Source of the DNA: Chrysochromulina parva
Lineage: Eukaryota > Haptophyta > Prymnesiales > Chrysochromulinaceae
Length of the DNA: 19,750 nt
Reading direction: 5' to 3'
Assembly (NCBI GenBank): GCA_002887195.1
Contig: PJAB01000858.1
Coordinates: 1-19,750 of the forward strand
The position numbers were made by a program, and so were the translations under genes. Position 1 is the stretch's first letter. Every line of letters starts with the position of its first letter. Below are positions 1-10,180 of the stretch, piece after piece. Below the pieces are notes generated by a model. It made no database searches. It had not been told where the DNA came from and saw only the letters and a program-made list of their open reading frames with translations.

Positions 1-127
1 CCACCGCGATGTAAGCCTGGTCTAGCTTTAGCAGGGACCGGGTTGTCGCGCTCACCAGGCTGCGTTTGTGTAGCTTTGATGAACCGCAATTCAACGTTTC
101 AACGCGCGACCAGGTTTACTAATCATT

Positions 128-1147
128 TCATACGAGCACGCGCACATTCTTCGACACCACACACAAGTGGCCCTGGATGGGCTTTCGAGCCTCGTTGCGG
201 ATGTTGGTCACCTCAATGCTCCGCAAAACTAGGCTCTCCGTCGCCTCGATGACGATGCGCAGATACTCCTCAGAATGGGCGATGCGCTCGGAGCTACGCT
301 CCACCCAGCCACGGCCCTCGGGCGGGATCCCGTCGTTAAGGGCGAGCTCGGTCGAGAAGACGAAGAGGCCACCGGGCTGCAGTGCACGCGCGACAGATGT
401 GAAGAGGTCCGTCAGGTCTCGGAAATAGAGCAGCACATCCGCGGCGATGATCAGGTCTGCACTCGATGCCTCGACGCGCCTCTGGAGGAACGCCACGCAG
501 TCGCACGCCTCGAGCTCGTCAAAGACGCCTCGCTTTTTCCGAGCCTCGCGGATCATCCGACCAGAGAGGTCGCAGCCGATGAGGCGGCCGAGGCAGCGCC
601 CACGCAGCTGCGCGGCCGCGAGCCCAGTCCCGCATCCAAGGTCGACAGCGAGGTGGCTGCTCACGCTGCCGTCCTCATTGGCATAGTCTCTGGCGAGGAG
701 CGCCTCGAGCTTCTGCGGGACGTCGTATCCGAGATCGATCACTAGGCTCTTTTCAAATGTTGGCGCGTACTCGTCAAAGAGGCCCTCGACCTGGTTCCTC
801 CAGTAGATGCGCAGCGTGCGCTCAGTCTCTGTCTCCGCACAGCCAGCGCGCGCCCAAGCGCCTACAGCTTGCTTCTCAGCCTCAAGCTTAGCATCGTGAG
901 CAGCGTCTTCGGCGATCGCATCCTCTTTACGCTTTTGGGCGAGTCTCTCGTTGATCGCTGCCACGTATGACACATCATTTTCGAGATTGTAGATGTCCTT
1001 ATTCACCTTGGCACGCTCCTTCTTCTGCGCCTTCCCTTCCAGTGAGGGTAGGCGACGCTTCAAGGCCTCAATATTTGCCTCAACCTCCGCAATGATGTCT
1101 TCCGCACACGTAGCCACCGTCTCTTTAGCCGGCACACACGTCGCCAT
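128..1147 (-). CDS. Class I SAM-dependent methyltransferase with helical N-terminus
   Basis: A 339-residue protein. Residues about 10-95 are Lys/Glu/Ala-rich and probably helical or coiled coil. The Rossmann methyltransferase core follows: motif I VDLGCGTG at 168-175, the acidic SAM-ribose contact in GCDLS (D193), a motif IV-like DLIIAADVLLYF at 231-242, and LQPGGLFVFS at 256-265. The stretch FDEYAPTFEKSLV before the core and HSEEYLR near the end resemble the methyltransferases described as TPR-associated (COG4976-like), but no TPR is visible. The substrate cannot be told. I chose the ATG at 1147 because its context (aaaaATGg) is good; the frame runs open only to a GTG at 1201. No signal peptide or membrane segment is seen. 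The gene is on the same strand as the giant gene, which ends 278 bp upstream of this ATG. Confidence 0.85.
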   Translation of the reverse strand: MATCVPAKETVATCAEDIIAEVEANIEALKRRLPSLEGKAQKKERAKVNKDIYNLENDVSYVAAINERLAQKRKEDAIAEDAAHDAKLEAEKQAVGAWARAGCAETETERTLRIYWRNQVEGLFDEYAPTFEKSLVIDLGYDVPQKLEALLARDYANEDGSVSSHLAVDLGCGTGLAAAQLRGRCLGRLIGCDLSGRMIREARKKRGVFDELEACDCVAFLQRRVEASSADLIIAADVLLYFRDLTDLFTSVARALQPGGLFVFSTELALNDGIPPEGRGWVERSSERIAHSEEYLRIVIEATESLVLRSIEVTNIRNEARKPIQGHLCVVSKNVRVLV

Positions 1148-1220
1148 TTTTCTCCAGAGACCGCGCTTCCACGACACCAGAGCGCTCTTCCGACTCCTCA
1201 CTCCTGCGGTCCCGTCCGCC

Positions 1221-1241
1221 TGTGAACGTTAACACGACAGA
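1221..1241 (+). repeat. 21-bp direct repeat, copy 1
   Basis: A 21-bp sequence beginning tgtgaacgttaacacgac is repeated exactly and in the same orientation at 19472-19492; the match stops abruptly on both sides. This copy lies 74-94 bp upstream of the methyltransferase ATG, so it falls in that gene's 5' flank. It contains the palindrome gttaac. Its function is unknown. Confidence 0.8.
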
Positions 1242-1425
1242 GATTCGTCAGAACCGATGATAAGGTTCCGGATCTCGCACAGGTCGAGGAAAATCCTTCT
1301 GTACTCCGGTACGAAAAGCCACACGCAATCCCCTCTGCTTTGATGAATGGGGGAAAGAACCGAATGGGCAAGAACAACGATAGAACTCCACACACAGACC
1401 GTCCAGCCGTCGAGGATATCTGCGG

Positions 1426-4400
1426 TCAATCCATGCGCTCGAGCAGATCGTCGCTCGGCGAGGGCGCGAAGCGCACGTGCTTGCGTGCGAATTCCTCCTC
1501 CTGCTTGGAGCTGCGCACAATCGACTTGTAGCGCCACCAGCGCAGCGGTCTGTACAGCGCCTTCTCGCGATGCATGTCAGCGGCATATTCACAGAAGAAC
1601 CTGCTGTGCTTATCGTGCTCGGCATGGTCCTTCCAGCGCTTCAGCAGCTTGACAACTGTGAATACCAGCTCGTACTCACGCGCCTCGAGCATGTTGTGAA
1701 ACCGCCAGTGGCGCCAGGCCCACCGGCACCGGATGAGAGCGTAGTGGTCGTGGGCGCACCCGAGGGAGGCGGCCGAGAGCATCATGTTGAGCACCGTACG
1801 CCTCCAGAGCACGAGCGCCCACCGCGCGCCGCGCCAAACGGCGAGGGAGATGCCGGCCATTCCCCCGTGCCCGTGGGCCGCGCCGCGTCGCAGGCGTGCG
1901 TCGTGTACGCGCTGCTCGAGCGCCAGCTGGTACGAGTGCCGGTGCCACGTCACAAGCGCCTTGCGGAGCAGCAGGCTGCCGAGGCGCAGCCGGCGGTGGC
2001 CCGCGATCACGTCCTTCAGTTGCGCGTCGGGGAGCAGCGCAATCCAGCCGCGCCGCAGCTCGCTCATCGACGCGAACAGGAGCGCGGCACGCACGGCCGC
2101 AGCCTGCACGTTCACGCTCTTTACGCGTGCGTCGCAAGCGGCACGCCATCGCTCGAGAGCGACACCCACGCCGCGGCGCAGGCAGCAGTCTGCCACGCGC
2201 CTCGCACTCGCCATCGTGTGACGCCGCTTGGCCGCCGCGTCGCACCACGCTAGCAGCGCGCGCCGCTCGCCTCGGCGCAGGAAGAGACTGGCGAGGAGCG
2301 CTCGCCGTGTTTGGAGCTCGACGGCGGTCGCGTGCCACGTGATGAACGCGCGCGCCGCGGCCGCGTGTCGCAGGCGCAGCAGCACGTGCCGCGCCTTGGC
2401 GAGGGCCGCGGCGCGCTCCGCCGCGTGCAAGTAGAGCGTGCGGAAGCCGAGCGCGAGGCCCTGGAGCAGCCAGCCGCGAAGGGCAAACTGCAAGCGACGC
2501 GTCCGCCCGCTGGCCACACGCGCCGCGCCCATCCATGCCCCAAAGGCACGGTAGACGCTTCGGTGCACCCAGGCTTGCACGATGCGCCGCACACTCGTGC
2601 GCCAAGCGGCGAGCTCATGCAGCCGGCCCAAGGCGCGCGCGAGCGTGCCCGCTTGCCAACGCAGCATGGCACGGAGCGCCGTCGCGGCGCACTTCTGGGG
2701 GCTGCCTCTCTTGCGCAGAGTGGAGCGCCACTGCAAGAGTCCTCCGAGGAGCTCGGCGGCGACCAGTGCGTACGCGGCCCGGCGCAGCTTGCGCAGTGCC
2801 ATCAAGCGCGCGCGGCTCAGCTCGATCCAACTGGCCATGGCGCGCGCGAGCCCATCGTTGAAAAAGTACGCGAGCGAGCGCCTGCGGCGCGTCGCCGCAG
2901 CTCTGGACTCGACCGCCATCGCGAGCCACGTGGCAAAAGCCTTTGCGCGACCGTCGTTGAGCAGATGCGCGATCGCTCGCCGCTGGCCCGATCGCTCCCA
3001 AGCAATGGCCTGCGCGTAGCCCGACCATGTGTTGAGCGCCTTGCGCAGCTCTCCGCCGGTGAACGCCGATAGGCCGGCGCGCAGATACATCAGCAGGTCT
3101 GCCGCGGCGCTGGCGTTGTGACACCACGTCATGAAAGCGCGCCCGAGGCCGTCGGCGCACAGAAAGGTGAGCGCCTCGCGCCGCCGTCGGCCGTCGGCGG
3201 CGAGCTGCGCCGCGTTCGAGGTCCAGCTGAGCCACGCGCGCGCGAGGCCGTCACCTCGAAGGAAGGCCGCCGCGCTGCGCACTCGTCGCCTCGCGGCCGC
3301 TTGTCCATCGCAGTAGCTGGCCATCGTGTTGAACGCTCGGCGGAGCGCCGTCGTGAGCAGCGCGCGGCACGCTCTGCGGACTTGCGCGCGCGAGGCTTGT
3401 AGAGTCTGCAAGCAGTCCCACGCATACAGCATCGCGGGTTTGCTCCATCGCTGGACCGAGCGCGCGAGGGCCATCTTTTGCACCATCTTCTGCGTCGCCA
3501 TGATGGCCATGGTGCGGAAGCCGCGCGCGAGCTCGCTGTTGAGCAGAAACCGGCTCGCTTGCATCAGGACGCCATGGGTCGCACTTGAGGCGCGCGCGGC
3601 CCGCGCCCAGTGCACCCACGCGAACGCGGCCTCAGCGTGCACGAGCTTGGCCGCGACGCGTCGCAGCGTCCGCAGCGCGTCGACACGTGCGCACGCCACG
3701 TCACGCCACTGGCGGAGGGCACGGGACGCGCCAGAGTGCACGAGCCGCGCCGCAAGAGAGTGGGCATAGTGCCACTGCTCCGAAGCCGAGCGCCATCTGG
3801 CGAGCGCCAATGCCGCGGAGGTGCCGAGGACACGGAATGCGAGCGTCTTGACGCGCTGCCACTGGGCCGTGTGCTCGTGCCACGAGCGCAGCGCGCGCAG
3901 AACTTGGGCAAAGAGGAAGCGCCGTGCCACGTGGCCGACAGCCTTCCTCTGCGCGCCGAACTCGGACCACTTGCTCAGAGCGCGCCCGAGGCCCGTGAAG
4001 ATCAAACGACGCGCCACCGCCTTCATCGCGTCGAGCTTCGCGCGCTGCTCGCGGCTAAAGGCGGCCCAGCACGCATACAGGCGTGCGTGCGGCAAGAGCG
4101 CGCGCGCGAGCAGACGGTGCACCCGCGCCATCTCGGCGCTCGACGTGCGCCAGCAGCAGAAGGCGTGCAGCACGAGTTGGGTCTCCGGATGCATGGCGGC
4201 CACGCGCGCGCGCATCGCCTGCAACGCCGCCGCGCGCTCCCGCCACTGCGCGAGCGCAAAGACACGGGGGTCGCCCGCGAACCGCTGCGCCGTCCATCGC
4301 CGCAGCCGCTCCGCCTCTGCTCTCTCGAGGGTCTCGGACCGCCACTGGTTCAAGGCCCTGAGCGAGCTGCCCAGGCGTATGCGGTTGAGGGTGGCGCGGA

Positions 4401-7400
4401 GCCGCTGGGCATGGCGCGCGAGCGGAGCCCATCGATTGTACGCGCGCACGAGGCCCAGGCGCATCAGCCTCTTGAGCGCGACGCTGATCGCACGTCGCCC
4501 TTCGAGAGTCACCACGGACGCCCGCAAGATGGCGTCGAACCCGGCACTGAGCTCCGCGGAGCGCCATTGAGTCGACGATTGGCGCAGCCGGGTGAGGGCT
4601 GCGTGCCGCGCCTCGCAGGCAGCACGCCACTGGTTGTAGGCAGGGACCAGCTTGATGTTCGCGAGGCGGCGTACCGCCCGAGTCGCCAGTGCGCGCCCCG
4701 CCGCGTGGGTGCACAGAAGGCCGAACGCATGGGCTAGGACGGCGGCACGATGACGCAGCGCCGCCCGCAGCAGCGGCTTCGACTGGGTCGAAAGGGCAGC
4801 GACCCACCGCCAGCGGTGCACCGTCGAGCGCAGCGTGCGTGCGTCCACATGCGCGGCCACAGTGCCCGAGGCGGCGCTGAGCACGCGCTCGAGCAGCCGC
4901 ATCTTCCGCCACTGCGCCGCCCAAGAGCGCAGCGCGCTGCCCACACGCGCGAGCAGCAGCCGGCGTACGACCCTAGCCATCTTCGCGCCCGCCTCAGTGC
5001 GTCGGCGCGCGTCGGCGCGGTGCATGTCAACCCACAGGGACCACGCGCCCGCCTCGGCGCGCCCACGCAGCAAGTTGAGTGCTCGCCGCGCCACCGTGAG
5101 CGAGTCGCGCAACGCGCGCGCGCTGGCGCGCCAATGGAAAAAGGGGTCTGTGAAGGGGGGCTTGAAGAATGTGCGCAGCGTGCGCTCGATCTGGCCCATG
5201 GTCGCCGAATGGGTCCGCAACGCGTACCAAGCGGCCGACAGGTGCTGCAGCAGCATGTGACGCAGCGCGCGCTGCATCGTGAGACGGCGCGTCGCATGCG
5301 TGTGCGCGAGCCGCAGCCAGCGCCCCATCTGGTGCCGGCCAAGCGCGTCGGTGCACGAGCCGAGGAGTGTGAGGGCCGCATGCCGGAGCGTCGCCGCCTC
5401 GATCCATAGGTCCCAGGCGACGCGCACGCGCAGTCCCCACTTGGCGCTGAGAGCCTCCCGCCACACGTCGAGCTTCGACCGACCGTTGAGCTTGGAGGCA
5501 TGGCCGCGCCACGTGCGGAAGCAGCAGAGGGCGCGCCCGAGCTTGGCGTGCCCTCTGCACAGCTTCCTCAGCTCGGGGGCATTGCGGCGGCGCGTCACGT
5601 GCGCATCGAGCTTGGTCCACGCGGGCCGCAGCCGCAGCCGCCGGAGTAGCTTGCGCGCGGTGAGCGAGAGAACACTCATCCGCGCCACGCGCCGGTGCTC
5701 GTCCTTGAAGTGTGCCCAGCCGCGCGCGAGGTTGAGCGAGAGCATCGACTGCATCGCGCGGCGCGCCAGCCGCCAGGCGCCCGCCTTACGCGCCCACGCG
5801 TCCCAAGCGAAGCCGCGCGCGCCACCCATCCACGTACTCGCCGCCCTTTTGATCGAGCGCAGCGAGGCGATCTGCTCGCGCAGTGTGTCACGCCAGCGCC
5901 GCCACAGCGCGAGCTTCGAGGCGCGCGCCGCGACGCCGAGCAGACTCTTGGCTGCCCGGCAGAGCGCGGCGTGCTCGCGCAGCCTGGGCAGCGCCGACGT
6001 GAGCGCCAACTCGCGCTCGTGTCGAATGGCATTCACAGCGAATGCGAGGCCCTTGGCCAGGAGCGATCGGTTCGTCGCCCAGCGCGCGAAGCCGCCGTGC
6101 AGCGACTGCAAGCGGCCGGACGCGAGGAAGGTCCGCACCGCGCGCTTGACCTTAATCAGCTCCGCGGCCGCCGCCTTCCAGCAGCCCAGAGCCGCGACGC
6201 CCTCCCGGCGCAGCACCAGCGTGGCGCACGACTTGGACTTGTGCTCGAGGGCCCAAAAGAGGAACGCACGGCGCAGCGGCTCGGCGGCCGCAAAGAGCGC
6301 GGCCGCCACGGCGGCCGACGGCCGTCGGTGGGCGTTGAGGCGGTAGAAGGCGGTGCGCAGCAGCAGGCGGCGCCCCTTGCCGGTGCCTCGGAGCAGGTTG
6401 CGCAGCAGGTGCGCGGCGATGTGCGTCTGCAGCGCCCACGTGCGGATGCATCGGATCACGATGCGCTGGCGCAGCGCGTACACCACCTTGAGGATCAACT
6501 GCTCCTCGGAGCTGCCCGTACTGCATGCAGCGCGCCAGGTGGTCATGGCGCGCGCGCGGCTGCTACACGACATGAAGGCGAACGCGCGCTTCACCGTGTT
6601 CTTCGCGAGCCAAATTTTCGTCGCAGTCGCGCGCCAGCGGCGCAGAAAGTGCATCTGTTCCGTCCCAAGCAGCCGCGAGGTTGCCCAGCGCATCTTGTGC
6701 AGCGCCTCCGCGCGCTCGCTCGTCAACCCGCCCCACTTGTCCCACGCGCGGCTCGTGTGGAATTGGCGGAAGCGAGCGATCGGGCGCAGCAGCATCGCGC
6801 GCCGCGTCACGGCCATCTCGTGCCACGTGCGAAAGGCGCGCGAGCGGCCGGCGCCGATCAACTGGCGGATCGCATGCGCTCTGATCTCGACGGCAGCGGC
6901 TCGTTCCTCCAGAGCAGCGTGCCACGTGCGCCACGCGCGGCTCCGGTGATGATGGCTAAAGGTGCGCATGGCGCGCCGGAGCACCTCGAGTCCCCTCTTG
7001 CGCTGCGCGCTCGCGTGCTGCCACGTGTTGAGCGCCCGGATGAACGCCATCCCGATCAGGCGTCGCACCACGCGCGCCTTGGCCAGCCGAACGCTCGTCA
7101 CGTCGGACAGTCGGTTCCACGCACGGCGCATGGCGCGCAGCCGCGGCTGCAGCAGCGTCCGCATCTTGGCGACGAGCCGCGTATCGACGCGCAGGTCCGC
7201 CCAGGAGCGGAAGGCGCGCGCAAGCTGCTGCGACGCCATCGAAGCCACTGCGGCGTGCAGCGTGCCCAGCGCCGCGCTTAGAGCGGCGGCCTTCGTCGCC
7301 CAGTGATGCAGCATCCGGCGCACGCCGTAGGCGAGGGCGTCGGCCGCACGCCGGAACACGAGATCACGGTCCGCGGCTTCGCTCGCACACGTGGCCCACG

Positions 7401-9126
7401 CACGCAAAGCGCGCCGGCGCGTGTCCTTGCGCAGGGCCGCGAGCACACTCGTATAGGTACGCATCACGTCGGCCAGCGCGTCGGAGTGCGCGGCCCAGGT
7501 CGCCCACGCCTTGCCCACCACGCCCACACACCATCGCGCCGCCGCCCGTCGCACCACCCCGAGTGTCGAGTGTCGCGCTTCACAGAGGGCGGTCCACGAG
7601 CGCCAGCAACGGCCGAGCTTGCCGTGAAAGGCGACGCGCGCGCGCTCGAGCACGGCGAGCTGCCGACGCGCGCCGCGCCAGTACGCCAGCCAGGCACGGA
7701 AGGCGGGCGACGCGCGGCCAAGGACGACATGGGCCCTGAGCAATTTGGCACCGCGTGCGAGCTTCCCGAGGGCTCGTGCATGCGTGGCCCAGCGCAGCCA
7801 GCCAGCAGCCAGCGCTCGGGAGCGCTTGGAGCCGCCCATGACGGCGTTGATCATCCCTTCAGTGGGCGCCATGAGCGAAGACGCAGCGACGCGCCGCCAC
7901 TCCGTGAGCGCATGGAGCGCACGCAGCCGCTCGATGCGCCCGAGAGTGGAGCGCTGCCTGCGCGCCGTCGTGGCAGTGCCACGCCACGCGCGCCACGACG
8001 CCACGAGCGCGAGTCGGTCGGCGCGCTGGACGGAGCCGAAGAGCATCGAGGCGCTGATGCGGGAGGCGAGTGCCTGCGCCTTCCACAGCGCCAGGCTCGA
8101 GCGTGCCGCGTGCGTGGTGGCCGAGCCTTGGAGGCGCGTCGCCACGTTGAGCAAGAGCACGGCGGCCCGCCAGCGGCGCAAGAGCCCGAAGGCCTCTCGC
8201 TGGCGCATCCGGACGAAGGCCAGCCGCATCAGGCTGCGCCGCGGCCCAACTTTCGCATACGAGTGCCAGGCACGGAACGCGAGCGCCTCGCGGAGGTGCG
8301 TGCAGATGCGCACCGCACGCCGTGCAAGGAGCCGTGCAGCACACTTGCGCCACCAGCGCGCGAAGAGCACGCGCCGTCGGCCCGCGAGGAGTTCGATGCA
8401 ACGGATCGCGGCGGCGTTGTGGAGCTCGAGGACGAGGCCGTACTCCCCTTTCCATGTGCGCAGTGCGCGCACGAGGCCCAGGTGCCGAAAGACGGTGAGG
8501 GATCGGCGCAGCACGGCCACGGGCGTGTGGAGGCGCCACTGGCTGAGGGCGTGGGCGAGCGCGCCCCGGGCCGCGTGCGCGGAGAAGGTGCCCAGGAGCG
8601 AGAGCAGCCCACACAGCGTACGCGTCAGAGTGCGCCACCAGCGGAAGAAGTCCTGCACATCGCGCCTCAGGCACCGGCGCACAGTCTCGAGGGCGCGATG
8701 GTGAATCTTCACGCCCGCCTTGGCGCACCGGCGCCAGTGGCGCAGCAGCATGCGCGCGTGCGTGCGAGCGCAGATGCCGAGCCGGATCGAGGCGATCCGA
8801 AGGCAAGGCATGCGCGCGGTCCATTGGCGGAGTGCCCGCCGCCCCAGAAAGAATGGCATGGCCTCGGCGAGCAGCGCGCCAAGTGTGGCGGCGCACTCGC
8901 GCGCGTGCGTGTGCCACGCGCGGAGCAGCGCCCGGCACAGCGCCGTGTACGCGCTCACCAGCCGTGCGGCGTCCTCGCGCTGCGCATAGTATGCATCTGG
9001 CAGGCTCGTCGGCAGCGCGCGGTACATGAGGGCGCTACTATAGCCCAGGTGCCCGCCCGCCGCGGCATGCAGCGAGGATGCGAAGGGCTCGGCGCCCGTC
9101 CCTGCGCCAACAGCCCGGCTCGTCGC

Positions 9127-9165
<39 letters not shown>

Positions 9166-10104
9166 GGCATGCCATGCCGAGGCGGCGCCAGGCGCGTACG
9201 CGTATGAGCTTCCGAGGGGTGAGTTGCCTAACATGGAGTTGGCCCGCTGGTCGCCGCGGCCCGAGCTCATCCGGCTCCTGGGCGGGCTGTCGCGCCCGCC
9301 ATTCCAGCCGCGGGACGCTGCGAACGTGGCGGTGGCGCCGCTGAAGCCGGCACCCGCTCCAAGCGAGTAGCCGGCACGAACATACGACGCCGATGCGCGC
9401 GGCGTGATCGGTGCCGCCCAGGACGGCGCCACTTCGAGGCTGCCCGCAGCCGGCACGCGGCTGGCGGACGCAGCCAGCCGGCCAGACCTGCTGCCCTCGC
9501 CACCGCCGCCACCGCCGCCGCCAGCGTGGCTGTGGCCTCTGCGGCGGTCTTCGAAGGCGTCATCGTCGGAGACGGTGCGTCCCAGGGTGCGTGCAAACGC
9601 GTTCACAACGCTGTCGCGCACATGCGACGGGAGCTGCTCGACGACGGGCGTGACGGGCGACGCGGGAGTCGGCGAGAAGAGCGGCGCGCTGCGCCCGCCG
9701 CCCGTCGCGATGGTCGTAGCGGCAGCTGAGAGTGCCGTCGGCTGGTGCTCCTGCCGTCGCTGCATAGTAACATAGAGCTCGTGAAGCACCGTCTGAGCTT
9801 CGGAGATGGAGGTCGGGCGACTCACCTCGCTCCCTGTGACGCTGCGTTCAATGGCCTCCAGCGTCAGTCGGCTTCGCCCCCCGGCCTGTTCGACGGCCTC
9901 CATCGGCCGTCGGCTCCGCACGCCGGTGCTTCTCACGCTCGATCGCCCCGACGTGACCGAGACGGCGTCGTCCAGGTCACTTGGCACGACTGTGCGGCCG
10001 AGGCTCTGCATCGACCAGCGCTCGACCGCCGCTCGTTGCAGAGCCGATGCTTGCCGCCTCCGAGGCGGCGATGGATCATTCGAGGCTTTGAGCTCCCACG
10101 ACAT
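1426..10104 (-). CDS. Giant Sfi1-like centrin-binding repeat protein
   Basis: A 2892-residue protein with no internal stop over 8.7 kb. Residues 1 to about 375 are low-complexity and probably disordered: Arg/Ser-rich start, a Gly run near 192-200, a Pro run near 313-326. From about 375 to 2850 it is a continuous array of helical repeats of mostly 30-37 residues, roughly 70 by eye. Each ends in a pattern like [LR]-x-[RK]-A-[FLW]-x-x-W, for example LARAWLSW, LRKALNTW and SRAFRTWH. This matches the Sfi1 family repeat (A...LL...F..W), which binds centrin along a helix. Yeast and human Sfi1 have about 20 repeats, so this is far longer and nearer the giant Sfi1-like proteins of ciliate contractile fibres. 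The C-terminus is a short charged tail. The ATG at 10104 has A at -3, but the frame stays open upstream to the TGA of the membrane-protein gene, so the true N-terminus may lie further up. I expect a cytoskeletal, centrin-associated role; that is inferred. Confidence 0.85.
9131..9166. repeat. (GGC)n microsatellite encoding a Pro run
   Basis: About eleven uninterrupted GGC triplets. On the minus strand they read as consecutive Pro codons near residues 313-326 of the giant repeat protein, in its disordered head. The tract is likely to vary in length between strains. A shorter GCC/ACC tract at 9500-9523 encodes the nearby Gly run. Confidence 0.9.
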
Positions 10105-10123
10105 TCTACCGGATGTCCGCGCT

Positions 10124-10180
10124 CTGCACAGAACTTCGACGAATAAACCGTTACAACTCTGAGCTCTGCCAGAACGTCAC
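10124..10180 (-). other. Candidate 57-nt intron joining membrane and Sfi1-like frames
   Basis: Reading the minus strand, this segment begins GTGACG at the last base of the Met codon before the TGA at 10177-10179 and ends TTCTGTGCAG. Its length is 57 nt, a multiple of three. Removing it deletes the TGA and turns the split codon into Ile. The frame then continues as ARTSGR and into the ATG at 10104 of the giant repeat protein. A U/A-containing stretch (ttgtaacgg) could serve as a branch region. The gap between the two reading frames is only 72 nt and carries no stop in the shared frame. This is a hypothesis from sequence alone; unrelated neighbouring genes or stop readthrough are alternatives. 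Confidence 0.35.

Noticed and set aside
1198..1395. 65-residue minus-strand frame upstream of the methyltransferase
   Set aside because: It starts at a GTG, has no domain, and covers the only space available for the methyltransferase promoter.
3610..4737. 375-residue plus-strand open frame
   Set aside because: It is antisense to the giant gene; it has the same GC-driven composition and no motif. Other long frames over 1426-10104 were rejected for the same reason.
7303..9207. 634-residue plus-strand open frame inside the giant gene
   Set aside because: It is antisense to the Sfi1-like array, its residue mix is the Arg/Ala/Pro-rich kind that GC-rich DNA gives in non-coding frames, and no domain is seen.
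10177..10179. TGA as a selenocysteine codon
   Set aside because: It falls between a Glu run and a basic linker, with no redox-like motif and no SECIS I could see. Splicing or plain termination is simpler.
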